This document shows, one piece after another, positions 28,201 through 36,107 of a stretch of DNA of 64,000 nt. Position 1 is the stretch's first letter. Every line of letters starts with the position of its first letter. A program made the position numbers and the translations under genes. The notes under the pieces were generated by a model. That model ran no database searches, was not told the DNA's origin, and saw nothing but the letters and a program-made list of their open reading frames with translations. Source of the stretch: Candidatus Obscuribacterales bacterium (GTDB lineage Bacteria; Cyanobacteriota; Vampirovibrionia; Obscuribacterales; Obscuribacteraceae). The stretch spans positions 496,001-560,000 of the forward strand of contig JAHBVO010000004.1 in NCBI GenBank assembly GCA_019637435.1, read 5' to 3'.

Positions 28201-28427
28201 ATTTGATCTTTCTTGACTACGGTTCCTTTTTGAAAAACCGGATCCACCAGGATTTCGTTCAAGGAGTCTATTAGTTGCCGTTCTCCAGTAACTGCCGGAT
28301 CGTATTTGATCCAGTAAACAGGCAGATTGCTTTCATCTTCCGCGATTACGGCGAAGGAGAGCACCTCCGTCTTCCCTGACGAAGAGGCTGATTCTGTGCC
28401 GATTTCGCTATTTGCCGTCTTGGTCAC
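25275..28427 (-). CDS. purL: FGAM synthase, synthetase subunit with PurS-like N-terminal extension
   Basis: 1050 residues, between the small PurL (about 740) and the large fused enzyme (about 1300). The first 200 residues look like the PurS-type plus linker region of large PurL (for example QFLPGVTDNLAHTIAEAL). The synthetase core begins near ALTLEEMQAIRDYY and contains SEHCKHKIF, KVETHNSPSALEPYGGA, GGRVGKDGIHGATFSSES, ITDNGAGGLSS and SAHDTSEGGLAVALAE. It converts FGAR to FGAM with ATP and ammonia. The glutaminase domain is absent and supplied by purQ. No separate purS is present. The GTG start overlaps the purN stop by 4 bases. Confidence 0.93.
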   Translation of the reverse strand: MTKTANSEIGTESASSSGKTEVLSFAVIAEDESNLPVYWIKYDPAVTGERQLIDSLNEILVDPVFQKGTVVKKDQMNDLLNSFKTKGFRWLALKQFLPGVTDNLAHTIAEALKLKGVDALGVASGSGHLFAAAGFNTSEEVQSHAQYKLYHPLVEKLVVIDLDSSLKNASIPGFPDVLSSKTRPPETIELSGLTDAQLVLLSKERLLALTLEEMQAIRDYYEKKEVSETRKKLSLPAAPTDVELEVIAQTWSEHCKHKIFSAKIEYKEKKDSKDNAPKTLSVDSLYKTFIKGATRELSPRRPDLLSVFEDNSGVVKWNEDSAVCFKVETHNSPSALEPYGGALTGILGVNRDILGTGLGAKPIFNTDIFCFAHPDSNLAERPKMLPPAAIPSGVRKGVQDGGNKSGIPTVNGSLFFHDGYRAKPLVFCGTGGILPIKRDGINLYEKHTKSGDRIVMVGGRVGKDGIHGATFSSESMHEGSPVTAVQIGDPFTQKRVIDFVLAARDNGLISGITDNGAGGLSSSVGEMATFTGGASIDLDEVPLKYPGLDDWQIVVSESQERMTISTSQVAELKELAEAYKVEVSDIGEFHDRGYFEIKRGEKTVGVLDLKFLHDGYPRLELQAEWYPMSESELAEAQKSHGENKTTLGTKTLARLASSLETNSLNTQLQTLLSHPNIASKEFLIRQYDHEVQGASVIKPLMGTTQSAPCDAAVLKPVLSEAAGLVVSNGMCPQWSIHDPYLMAVSAVDEAVRNAVAVGVDPETVCVLDNFCWPDPVKSERNPDGDYKLGQLVRTCQGLYDICLEYGAPLISGKDSMKNDFDDGVIRLSIPPTLLVSAIGKTPDSLKVVTMQFKQAGDLIYILSAGSAALTGSHYAALFESAGTPLPSLNLKAAHRLYKTLFKAIQNGLVNSAHDTSEGGLAVALAECCIGSGLGANVPLVDVLQALNKSRENASGEARVKSKASAPLDDSTKSALALFGEGPGRMVVTVSPRNVSAWEQLWDDDSIVAAHIGTVSGDARLLISGQSSNMPGIDLSISQLKTAWTAPLPFD

Positions 28428-29047
28428 TTTTTCGCTTCCACCTTATGTTTGGGAGTGAGTTTTACGCCTTCTTTGGCGATTGTCTGGAGGACTGCCGGAT
28501 AGAGCGCGTGCTCCACTGACAGTCCGCGAGCACTGAACGTGGTAAGTGTGTCATCGGGAAATCGCGGGAAAGGAACTTGCGCTAGAATCGTTCCTCTGTC
28601 GAGTTCTTCGTCGACAAGGTGAACGGTGACCCCGGAAACTTTGACGCCGTAATTGAAAGCATCCTCGTATCCGCTTACGCCGGGGAACGATGGCAGCAGT
28701 GACGGATGAATATTTATCACTCGGTAGAAGCCGCCGTCATCTTTGAAGTGTTGCAGAAACTCCGGGCTGATCAGGCGCATGTAACCTGCCAGAACTACGA
28801 AATCGATTTCGTACTGTTTCAAATGTTCCAGGATCTTTTCTTCGTGCTCACGGCGTTTCATTCCTTTGTGAGCAAGTCCGAATGTTGGCAGTCCATGCTG
28901 CTTTGCAATGAGCAGACCTGGTGCTTCCGGATCGTTGGAAACGACACATTGAATTTGAGCGTCGAGAGTTTTATCGCTTATAGCTTGTATTATCGCGTTG
29001 AGATTGGAGCCGCGACCGGAGATAAAGACTGCTATTTTGAGTGACAC
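28424..29047 (-). CDS. purN: GAR transformylase (10-formyl-THF dependent)
   Basis: 207 residues, GTG start. It formylates GAR to FGAR. The N-terminus VFISGRGSNLNAII binds the substrate phosphate, LAGYMRLISPEF and NIHPSLLPSFPG include the catalytic Asn-His pair, and VSGVTVHLVDEELDRG supplies the Asp. The start lies inside purD (16-base overlap) and the end overlaps purL, so translation of the three is probably coupled. Confidence 0.95.
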   Translation of the reverse strand: MSLKIAVFISGRGSNLNAIIQAISDKTLDAQIQCVVSNDPEAPGLLIAKQHGLPTFGLAHKGMKRREHEEKILEHLKQYEIDFVVLAGYMRLISPEFLQHFKDDGGFYRVINIHPSLLPSFPGVSGYEDAFNYGVKVSGVTVHLVDEELDRGTILAQVPFPRFPDDTLTTFSARGLSVEHALYPAVLQTIAKEGVKLTPKHKVEAKK

Positions 29048-30297
29048 TGGTCTGCGACCCTCCAGGCGATGTCTTTGCGATAATCCATTCCTTTGAAGGA
29101 AACGCTTTTCAGCGCTGAATAGGCAGCCTCCCTGGCCAGTGACGGTTGTTCGTTCAAGGTGACGACGGCGAGGACTCTGCCACCATTGGTGGTGAGCGTG
29201 TCATTCACCATGGCTGTGCCGGCCTGGAATACGTGCGCGTCGTCGGGGACGCCGCGTAATAAAATCTCTTCGCCTTTAGACGAGCTCTCCGGGTAGTTTT
29301 CAGCGCACGCCACCACGCAGCAACTAAATCTTTCATCCCAGTCGAGTGTAATCGTATCTAACTTGCCTTCTGCGCAGGCGATCAGAGCGGGGAGCAAATC
29401 TGATTTTAGCCGGGGCATCATCGCCTGTGTTTCCGGATCGCCGAAACGCGCATTGAATTCTAAAACATACGGTACGCCGTCTTGCATCATGATGCCGATG
29501 AACAGGACACCTTTGTACTCCAGGCTACCGTCCGCGAGGGCATTTGAAATTGGTCTTACGACCTGTTTGTCGATCGTATGTTTGTTCTTCTCATACAGTG
29601 GCACTGGGGAATAAGCTCCCATGCCGCCTGTGTTAGGACCTTTGTCTCCGTCGAATCGGCGCTTATGATCCTGGCAATCGGCGAACGTTAAAGTTCTTTT
29701 GCCGTCACACAGGAGAAACAGCGATAGCTCCTCGCCCTTGAGTCGCTCCTCAAGCAGGAGCACTGCGTTCTGGTTTATTCCATACAGTTTCTCCAGCGAT
29801 GCTTCTACTTCGGAAAGTTCGTCGCAGACATAAACGCCTTTGCCCAGTGCCAGACCGTCTTCCTTAACAACACGTGCCCAGTCGTTCTCTCTGGCGAATT
29901 TCAGCGCTGACTCTTTGTCCTCGAACACTCCGTAGCGGGCGGTTGGAATGCCAAGCCCCGTCATCATCTTCTTTGCGTGCGACTTGCTCGACTCCAGTTT
30001 TGCGCCGGCTTTCTTGGGACCGAAGACTTTCAGTCCGCGTTCTGTCATGTAATCAACTATGCCGTCAGCCAGCGGATTGTCCGGGCCTATTACCACAAAT
30101 TCTATCTTCTTCTGTGTGGCGAACTGGGTCAGTTCTTCAAACCGATCGGAGCTGATTGGCACGTTTATGGACTTGGATTCACCGGCAGTGCCGCCGTTTC
30201 CCGGGGCGCAGTAGACGCGTTCTACAAGGGAACTCTGTGCTATCTTCCAGACGAGAGCGTGTTCACGTCCACCGCTTCCGACAACAAGCACGTCCAT
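29032..30297 (-). CDS. purD: Phosphoribosylamine-glycine ligase (GAR synthetase)
   Basis: 421 residues, ATP-grasp enzyme that joins glycine to phosphoribosylamine. VLVVGSGGREHALVWK is the N-terminal signature; VVKEDGLALGKGVYVC is the ATP-grasp lid; DHKRRFDGDKGPNTGGMGAY and EFNARFGDPETQ are diagnostic. It starts two bases after the purC stop. Confidence 0.96.
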   Translation of the reverse strand: MDVLVVGSGGREHALVWKIAQSSLVERVYCAPGNGGTAGESKSINVPISSDRFEELTQFATQKKIEFVVIGPDNPLADGIVDYMTERGLKVFGPKKAGAKLESSKSHAKKMMTGLGIPTARYGVFEDKESALKFARENDWARVVKEDGLALGKGVYVCDELSEVEASLEKLYGINQNAVLLLEERLKGEELSLFLLCDGKRTLTFADCQDHKRRFDGDKGPNTGGMGAYSPVPLYEKNKHTIDKQVVRPISNALADGSLEYKGVLFIGIMMQDGVPYVLEFNARFGDPETQAMMPRLKSDLLPALIACAEGKLDTITLDWDERFSCCVVACAENYPESSSKGEEILLRGVPDDAHVFQAGTAMVNDTLTTNGGRVLAVVTLNEQPSLAREAAYSALKSVSFKGMDYRKDIAWRVADQCHSK

Positions 30298-30299
30298 TA

Positions 30300-31703
30300 T
30301 TATTTCTCCCCTCGCGACTTCACTGAGATTTCTTTCTCCTGCTCGATTGCAGTTTTGATTTTCTGACTCGGCGCTTTGCGGTGGGTCTGTTTATCTTCGG
30401 GAGAACCATTTTTAGTGTTCTCTCGATTCTTGGAAAACGCTTTATCCAGCGCGTCTACGAATTCGTCCATGGTGGGGTGATTCGGGAAAACCTCGGCGCC
30501 TCGCAGATGATTGGCGAGTGTTCCGTAAAGCGCGTCCACGATTTTTCTTTCTTCGTCGTTGAGCTTTGCAGGTTGTTCCTTAAGTTCCTCAATGCAGATG
30601 CGTTTGAAGTCCGAGTCTAGACGTTGTTTAGCGAGGTCTTTGGATTTTTGTAAGGCGCTTGCCCAGGACGTATCTTTGTAGATTTGACGAATCAATTCTT
30701 TAGAGAGATGGTGTCCGCGATAAATCAAGCGCAACTCGTCAGGACCGATGCTGTCTGCTAGAAGGATGCGAGGAAGTATCTTCTCTCCTTCTGCATTGAC
30801 GCGTTCGTTCTTCTCATTGAGCGTCTCGCCCGGTTCGCTCTCGGGATATTCCACTACAAATTCGAATTTGCCGTCCCACAGTTCAAGACCTTTATCAGCG
30901 AAGAGGTGATACAGCGCAAGCGAGCAGTCTAGCGTAGTTTCCAGCAGCGCCTCGAAGGCCTCTCCCGATAGTCCGGACAACTGGTTAGCTTCGGTCCAGC
31001 TCAGCAGGCGGTCACTTGGTTCGAGTTTAGTGAAGAACTCTATGACGGGAACGGGGAACCATTCTCCCGGAGTTGGTGTGGCGGGCAGACCGAGCTCTTT
31101 CAAGTAAGCGGGATTCTTTTGAAGACGGCTTGTCAGCGAGCTTCCCTCCGGCATGCCGAATCTGAAGACGATTTCCAGCGGGATGAGTCTGCGCTTATAC
31201 CGTTTATCCTGACTGGATGTATGTGGATAGAAGTAGAGCTCATGATTGAGAATTTTTCGGTATTCCGGGGTGGGTACCTCGGCTTTCAGTACTTCCATAT
31301 ATGCACTGTCTGCGGTGGCAATACCTGTTTTCTCAAAAGCTTCTTTGCCGTTGCTCAGATGTCTGAAATGGTGCGTTAACCCTGATGATAAGAGGCTTTG
31401 ATAGACCGGATGGTTAAATCGTTTTTTCAACCAATCTCCGCCGAAGCGCTTCAAATGTTTAGAGTCTTTCAGTTCTTGCCAGAAAGTCGCAGGTGCCATG
31501 GTTTCGAAAAAATGGGCTCCAAGGAAGGCGAGAGCGCGTCCCTTGTTGGCGATTGTGTCGGGCATTTTGCCCCAATCAAAAATAGAATAATCATCGGTGA
31601 ATTGAAACCACAATCTGTCATCGTCGAAAGGGCATTGCCAGAGGCGTTTTACGGATCCTTCATAAACCAGTTTCATTTCTTTTGATTTATTTAGATCGCT
31701 CAT
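30300..31703 (-). CDS. purC: SAICAR synthetase, divergent long form
   Basis: 467 residues against 235-300 for most family members. It joins aspartate to CAIR. Recognisable pieces are KLVYEGSVKRLWQ at the N-terminus (ATP-binding hairpin), RRLIPLEIVFRFGMPEGSS, LWDGKFEFVVE and LLADSIGPDELRL. Extra sequence lies in the middle (about 75-150) and in a Lys/Glu-rich C-terminal tail of about 100 residues, probably disordered at its end. GAGGAAGGA precedes the ATG. Its place between purF and purD supports the call despite the divergence. Confidence 0.88.
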   Translation of the reverse strand: MSDLNKSKEMKLVYEGSVKRLWQCPFDDDRLWFQFTDDYSIFDWGKMPDTIANKGRALAFLGAHFFETMAPATFWQELKDSKHLKRFGGDWLKKRFNHPVYQSLLSSGLTHHFRHLSNGKEAFEKTGIATADSAYMEVLKAEVPTPEYRKILNHELYFYPHTSSQDKRYKRRLIPLEIVFRFGMPEGSSLTSRLQKNPAYLKELGLPATPTPGEWFPVPVIEFFTKLEPSDRLLSWTEANQLSGLSGEAFEALLETTLDCSLALYHLFADKGLELWDGKFEFVVEYPESEPGETLNEKNERVNAEGEKILPRILLADSIGPDELRLIYRGHHLSKELIRQIYKDTSWASALQKSKDLAKQRLDSDFKRICIEELKEQPAKLNDEERKIVDALYGTLANHLRGAEVFPNHPTMDEFVDALDKAFSKNRENTKNGSPEDKQTHRKAPSQKIKTAIEQEKEISVKSRGEK

Positions 31704-31733
31704 AGTCCTTCCTCGATTTCTTTCGCTGGCGGG

Positions 31734-33224
31734 TTAACAGCTTGGTTCCTTGACCTTGTCGCGTCTGTCGAGAAGGCGCTGCTCCTCGAAGGCGCCACCG
31801 TCTGCGACACTAGTCGGATATTCTCCCGTCAAACAACCGGTGCAGAGGTTTTTCTGACCTAGTGCCTCTTTCAAGCCTTCAATCGACTGGAACACTACTT
31901 TGTCCGCTCCCAGTTCTTTGGCAATTTGTTCATCGGTGCGATTGTACGCTACCAGCTCGCTGGCGCTTGGGAAGTCGATGCCGTAGTAACAGGGGTGGCT
32001 GATTGGTGGACAGGTTGAAACCAATGTGATTTCTTTAGCACCGGATTGGCGCACCAGGCGAACAAGCTGCTGGGCCGTGTTTCCGCGGACGATGGAGTCG
32101 TCGACGATCAAGCATCTCTGCCCTTCGAATTCGTCGATAATCGGAAAAAGTTTTCTCCGAATAGCTTCCTGTCTCGTTTGCTGGTCGTCGAGAATGAAGG
32201 TTCGATTTACGTATCGGTTTTTAATCAGTAATTCTCTAAATGGGATGCCCATAGCTTCGGAGATAGCGATGGCGGATGCACGGCTTGTTTCCGGAACTGG
32301 TACCACAACATCTGCTTCGATACCTTGCGCTTTGAGTTGTTCGGCAAGAAGCAGACCAAGTCGGAAGCGCGCTTTGTAAACGGATTGTCCGGCGAATTCA
32401 GATTCAACGCGGGCGAAATAGACCCATTCGAACATGCACGGTGAGGTCGATTCTTCTTTGATGACTTTGCGCTCAACTTTTCCATCGTGGGAGATGAAAA
32501 CTCCCTCTCCGGTTCCAAGTTCCTCGATTTCATTGAAGCCCAGGAAGCGCAAGGCAACGCTTTCGCTGGCGAGCGCGTATACGGTCTCGCCTTCTTCGGT
32601 TTTCTTTTTGCCCATTGCCAACGGTCTGATGCCATGCGGATCTCGGAAGCCAAACAGGTCTCCATTCTTCGTCAAACCGACGACCGAATAGCTGCCGATG
32701 AGATCATCCATCAGTTTCCCGATGGCTGAGAACATGGTATCCGCGTTGAGGACAAGCTCTTCGCTGGCAGATAAAGTCTTTTTGCCCTCGCCATCCTTTA
32801 GATGATCTGCTAGTAAGCGCAAAATCATTTGCGAATCGGAATTGATCTGGCGGTTTCGCGAATCTTCGGTGTTTAGCCATTTTTCGCGCAACTGATAAAA
32901 GTTGACGATGTTGCCGTTGTGTCCAAGCCCGATTCCGCTTTCAGAATCTAGAAACGGTTGCAGCAGGTTCGGATCGTTGCGTCCGACAGTCGCGTAACGC
33001 GAATGCCCCAGTGCCGCTCGACCTTTGAGCGTTTTAAATGACCTTTCGGAAAAGACGTTGTCGATTAATCCGCTTCCCTTTTGTAGATGGAAGCCCGGTG
33101 GATCCTTTCCGTCGACCGTCAAGATGCCCGCGCCGTCTTGCCCACGATGTTGCAGGTTCATTAGGCCGAAGAATACTTCGTAGGCGGAGCCAACGGTACC
33201 GGAGATTGCTATGATGCCACACAT
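31734..33224 (-). CDS. purF: Amidophosphoribosyltransferase
   Basis: 496 residues from the ATG at 33224. This start puts Cys at position 2, the N-terminal nucleophile exposed after Met removal (MCGIIAISG); the longer TTG frame would bury it. It catalyses the first step from PRPP to phosphoribosylamine. Glutaminase motifs: LQHRGQDGAGI, GHSRYAT and GLGHNGNIVN. The PRPP motif is CLIVDDSIVRGNT. The later C(x)n pattern (LCTGCLTGEYP) resembles the Fe-S cluster ligands of Bacillus-type enzymes. It is the first purine gene, with a 565-base upstream gap holding the palindrome array. Confidence 0.96.
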   Translation of the reverse strand: MCGIIAISGTVGSAYEVFFGLMNLQHRGQDGAGILTVDGKDPPGFHLQKGSGLIDNVFSERSFKTLKGRAALGHSRYATVGRNDPNLLQPFLDSESGIGLGHNGNIVNFYQLREKWLNTEDSRNRQINSDSQMILRLLADHLKDGEGKKTLSASEELVLNADTMFSAIGKLMDDLIGSYSVVGLTKNGDLFGFRDPHGIRPLAMGKKKTEEGETVYALASESVALRFLGFNEIEELGTGEGVFISHDGKVERKVIKEESTSPCMFEWVYFARVESEFAGQSVYKARFRLGLLLAEQLKAQGIEADVVVPVPETSRASAIAISEAMGIPFRELLIKNRYVNRTFILDDQQTRQEAIRRKLFPIIDEFEGQRCLIVDDSIVRGNTAQQLVRLVRQSGAKEITLVSTCPPISHPCYYGIDFPSASELVAYNRTDEQIAKELGADKVVFQSIEGLKEALGQKNLCTGCLTGEYPTSVADGGAFEEQRLLDRRDKVKEPSC

Positions 33225-33476
33225 ATCAGGATCCAACCGAATTCGGGGGATTCGACACGCCTAAAGCTTACGCGATTTTCAACAGAGCATGGGGCGTTTA
33301 CGATCAATTTTTATCAAAGCTCGTAACAATCGGCTTTTCGGGTGATATCCACTGGGTATCCAGATCGATCCGCTTGACCCGCGTCCTTCTCTTCGGGGCA
33401 GCACAACGTTTGTCATGATGAACCGTTACTCTTAATTTCACACACCGAGCTTGCAACCTATTGTCCTAATTTCTAA

Positions 33477-33610
33477 ACCGATATCGGTCTACGCCCATGC
33501 TTTTCCATTCGTAAACCGATATCGGTTCAGGAATAACGATTCCTGTTTTTAAACCGATATCGGTTTGAGCTAAATATCTTTCTGTTCCTAAACCGATATC
33601 GGTTCATGAA
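33477..33610. repeat. Array of four ACCGATATCGGT palindromes
   Basis: Exact 12-bp cores lie at 33477-33488, 33515-33526, 33553-33564 and 33592-33603, with centres 38, 38 and 39 bp apart. All are flanked by further A/T pairs (AACCGATATCGGTT in three). Copies two and four also have TTC...GAA ends, giving 26-bp units (33508-33533 and 33585-33610). The spacers are unrelated to each other. Such spacing suggests cooperative binding of a dimeric protein. Function unknown. Confidence 0.85.
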
Positions 33611-33624
33611 TGGGGCTGAAAACG

Positions 33625-33661
33625 GAAGAGGGCTCCGACTGATCAGGTCGGAGCTCTCTTC
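33625..33661 (-). terminator. Terminator of the small secreted protein gene
   Basis: A 15-bp stem (33625-33639 with 33647-33661, one G-T pair) around a 7-base loop. On the minus strand it is followed by CCGTTTTC. It lies about 130 bases past the stop of the gene ending at 33790 and separates that transcript from the palindrome array. Confidence 0.6.
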
Positions 33662-33789
33662 TGTCTTTGCCGAGATTCGCATTCAAACTTGGGGATTGTT
33701 GAGATTGTGACTTCACCTCCTCACCGCGTGAGCCGCGGGAGCCTCTGGATGTTGTTTGCAGTGTGCGTCTGGAGTTTCTCTTGAAAAAT

Positions 33790-34215
33790 TTAGTCGATGA
33801 TAACGACGCAGACTTTCTCAGGGCGTTGTTTGTGATTGATAGCCTGAACCGGAGGCGTGTATTTGTCGGACTCTTCGCGGTTCAGATCTTGTTGAAATTG
33901 ATTCAGCTTTGCTTTGAGTGATTTCACATCATTCGCTCCCAGACCGTTGTGGTCCATACGATATTCATCTTCTTGAGCTTTAATTCCGTCGAGGTCACGT
34001 CGAAGTTGAGCAAGCTCAAGCGAATCGATCATGCCTTTGTCGTATGCCGCGTTGAGTGATTTCTCCAGGCGGTTTTCTTGTTTGTGAATCTGGCCTTTGA
34101 CTGGCTGCCAGTTGTCGTAATCAAAACGGGCTTGTGCCGGAAGTCCATAGATGAGAACGGCTCCGAAGGCGAGAGTCAAACTGGTGAGCGCAGCCTTGTT
34201 GGTTCGAATGTTCAT
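33790..34215 (-). CDS. Small secreted helical protein (paralogue of the one at 38027)
   Basis: 141 residues, family not recognised. TAGGAGGT lies eight bases before the ATG. A signal peptide of about 29 residues ends in LPAQA. The mature part is helical and charged: GMIDSLELAQLRRDLDGI, then an acidic turn with DHNGLG, then LKAKLNQFQQDLN. This helix-Gly-x-Leu-helix layout matches the protein at 38027-38455 (DLTDKEAKKLRAHLADV, GKLSDADKATLEADLN), so I take them as paralogues. A periplasmic or envelope location is likely. Both genes lie beside copies of the 12-bp palindrome. Confidence 0.7.
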   Translation of the reverse strand: MNIRTNKAALTSLTLAFGAVLIYGLPAQARFDYDNWQPVKGQIHKQENRLEKSLNAAYDKGMIDSLELAQLRRDLDGIKAQEDEYRMDHNGLGANDVKSLKAKLNQFQQDLNREESDKYTPPVQAINHKQRPEKVCVVIID

Positions 34216-34517
34216 TGTGCTGACCTCCTACTAAGTGCGTCGCGTTCGACATGCCAACATCATCGTCGCGACGGGCGTAAAGAAGGCATAAAAATTCACA
34301 GCCACTTTGTTAGGCTTCAGTTAGTCGCCTTGTTTGACAAGTAGGGGCGAGAGAAATTCATTTCTATATAGCTGCGTTTTTTCTCGAGCCGCTCTTTCGA
34401 GTTTAAAACGAACGCTTCTCGTTCTCACTTCTGTTTCTGAACCGATATCGGTTGAAGAATGATGCGGAGGATGGCAGCGATAGTTTCGGTCGCAATATAT
34501 CTGAATCAGATTAAGAA
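34216..34517. other. Intergenic gap with one palindrome copy
   Basis: About 300 bases between the TPR gene stop and the start of the small secreted protein, both on the minus strand. It carries one palindrome copy and presumably the promoter of the secreted protein gene. Nothing else is recognised. Confidence 0.5.
34440..34453. repeat. Single AACCGATATCGGTT palindrome
   Basis: The exact 12-bp core is at 34441-34452, flanked by A and T to make a perfect 14-bp palindrome. It lies about 225 bases upstream of the small secreted protein start and 65 bases past the TPR gene stop. Confidence 0.85.
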
Positions 34518-35924
34518 TTAGAACCAAAAGTCATTGAGTTGGCTGGGTTCTTGGTCAAGGTCGTCCGCGCGTTCATGCAGGTCATTTGCCTGTTCGTGTT
34601 TGCCGAGGGCATCGGAAACGCGCGCGAGTTTTAAAAGCGGGTCGCCCAGTCGGGCGTGGCGGGGACCGAATTCTTTCTCTTTGATCAGTAATGATTGAGT
34701 TAATAGGGTCTCGGCTGTTTCATACTCTCGTCTTGCAAAATAAAGCATTCCTAGACCGGAAAGCGTGTCCGCCACTACTGATGGTGCGCAAGACTCATTC
34801 TTTTCCTGGATTGCCAGGGCTCGGCGAAACTCCGATTCGGCGATTCCAAAATCCTCTGTTGAGCCGTGCAGGCAGCCGAGTTCGAACAGGATCATCGCCA
34901 CCTTTTCGTGATCCGGCCCCAGTAGGCTTTCCTGCATCTCGAGTGCTTGCATGAGTATCGTTGAGGCTTGATCGAATTCTCTGCTTTCTCGAAGCAGCGA
35001 ACCGAGGCTGAACATGGCGTGCACGACTTCCGGTGCGGTAGATCCTCGAGTCTGTTTATGAATTGCCAAAAGTTTTCGATAGTGTGCTTCAGCCTCGCTA
35101 TAACGGCCAAGAGCCCGGCGCAGGCGAGCAAGTTTCTCGAGCAGAACTATAGAGTCGGGATGTTTGCTTCCCATGAATGGTTCAGTTAGCTGTAAACTCC
35201 GCACGTAGAGCCTTTCGGCTCGACGATGCAAACCACGAGATAGACCAAGATCCGCCAGCTCGCTCAGGCAAAGTCGGATCTCAGGGTGGGGCATTTTGTT
35301 TTCTTCAGAGAGAATGGCAATGGCGCGCTCCAGATATGACTCGAGAATTTCAGGGTTTCTCCACTCGCGCAGGCTTTTTGCCTTGCGGCGCAAGACGAGC
35401 GCTACGCATTCATGCCACTTGTTTGTTCCATGCTCCGCTAGCTGAAGTGCCTGATCTATGAGATTTTGCGCTTTCTTTTGATTGCCCTGCAGTCCGAACA
35501 AATGTGCTTTTTCAGCGAGAGTGACGACATAGTCGTGATTATTCGTGCTGAATTCATCCTGTTGTAGTGCGAGCGCCTGGTCGAATCGAAGCAGCGCTTG
35601 CCGCCACTTTCCCTCACCGCGATAGAAAATTCCCATTTCGACGAGGGTTGCTGCGACATCTCGGTCGTTTGACTTGAGTTTTCCTCTTTGAAGTTTCAGC
35701 AGAGCTTTCCAGCATTCATCGGCTTTTGCGAAGTTGCCGGCAAGGAGATTAATCTCCACTTTTCTGGCGGTGAGAAACCGCAGCATTTGCGCGTCTTGCG
35801 GTGCTGAATCGAGTTGCAGTTCGAGAGCGCGAACCATAAATTTGTCTGCGCCTACGAAATCGCCGATACCCTGACACAAATCAGCTCGTGAAACGAACTC
35901 GCCTGGCGCGTCAAAATCAGCCAT
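34518..35924 (-). CDS. Tetratricopeptide repeat protein
   Basis: 468 residues from the ATG at 35924, which has GGAG six bases upstream; the longer frame adds 43 unlikely residues. Almost all of it is 42-residue TPR units of the kinesin-light-chain/NphP3 type, such as HPDSIVLLEKLARLRRALGR, YSEAEAHYRKLLAIHKQ and LLGPDHEKVAMILFELG. No signal peptide or catalytic domain. TPRs form protein-binding solenoids, so it is a scaffold or adaptor whose partners are unknown. It is divergent from the Sel1-repeat gene. Confidence 0.88.
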   Translation of the reverse strand: MADFDAPGEFVSRADLCQGIGDFVGADKFMVRALELQLDSAPQDAQMLRFLTARKVEINLLAGNFAKADECWKALLKLQRGKLKSNDRDVAATLVEMGIFYRGEGKWRQALLRFDQALALQQDEFSTNNHDYVVTLAEKAHLFGLQGNQKKAQNLIDQALQLAEHGTNKWHECVALVLRRKAKSLREWRNPEILESYLERAIAILSEENKMPHPEIRLCLSELADLGLSRGLHRRAERLYVRSLQLTEPFMGSKHPDSIVLLEKLARLRRALGRYSEAEAHYRKLLAIHKQTRGSTAPEVVHAMFSLGSLLRESREFDQASTILMQALEMQESLLGPDHEKVAMILFELGCLHGSTEDFGIAESEFRRALAIQEKNESCAPSVVADTLSGLGMLYFARREYETAETLLTQSLLIKEKEFGPRHARLGDPLLKLARVSDALGKHEQANDLHERADDLDQEPSQLNDFWF

Positions 35925-36107
35925 GAGAACTCCGGAAATACCTCTGGGGTGCCTGCCGCCTGTCCTATTTTCAGTATACTCGCGAACTTTGCTGGTGACA
36001 TACGACATCTTGCGCATTTGCGTCGGAAAGTGCAAATGTGCGGGCATGTGCACAATTCATGCAGCGATATTGTTCGCTTGCAGCATGGCATGGTGGATAA
36101 TTGTGGC

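Larger units (their letters stand above)
33225..33789. other. Intergenic region upstream of the purine operon
   Basis: About 565 bases between the purF start and the stop of the small secreted protein gene; both genes read leftwards. It must contain the purF promoter. It holds a terminator (33625-33661), four copies of a 12-bp palindrome and, between copies two and three, a short hairpin (CAGGAAT-AACG-ATTCCTG, 33528-33545). I saw no purine riboswitch core and no other gene. Confidence 0.6.

Noticed and set aside
33225..33476. Purine riboswitch upstream of purF
   Set aside because: I could not find the conserved three-way junction core or an associated terminator on the minus strand.
33477..33610. 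CRISPR array
   Set aside because: The repeated unit is a 12-16 bp palindrome with about 24-26 bp spacers, too short for a CRISPR repeat, there are only four copies, and no cas genes are present.
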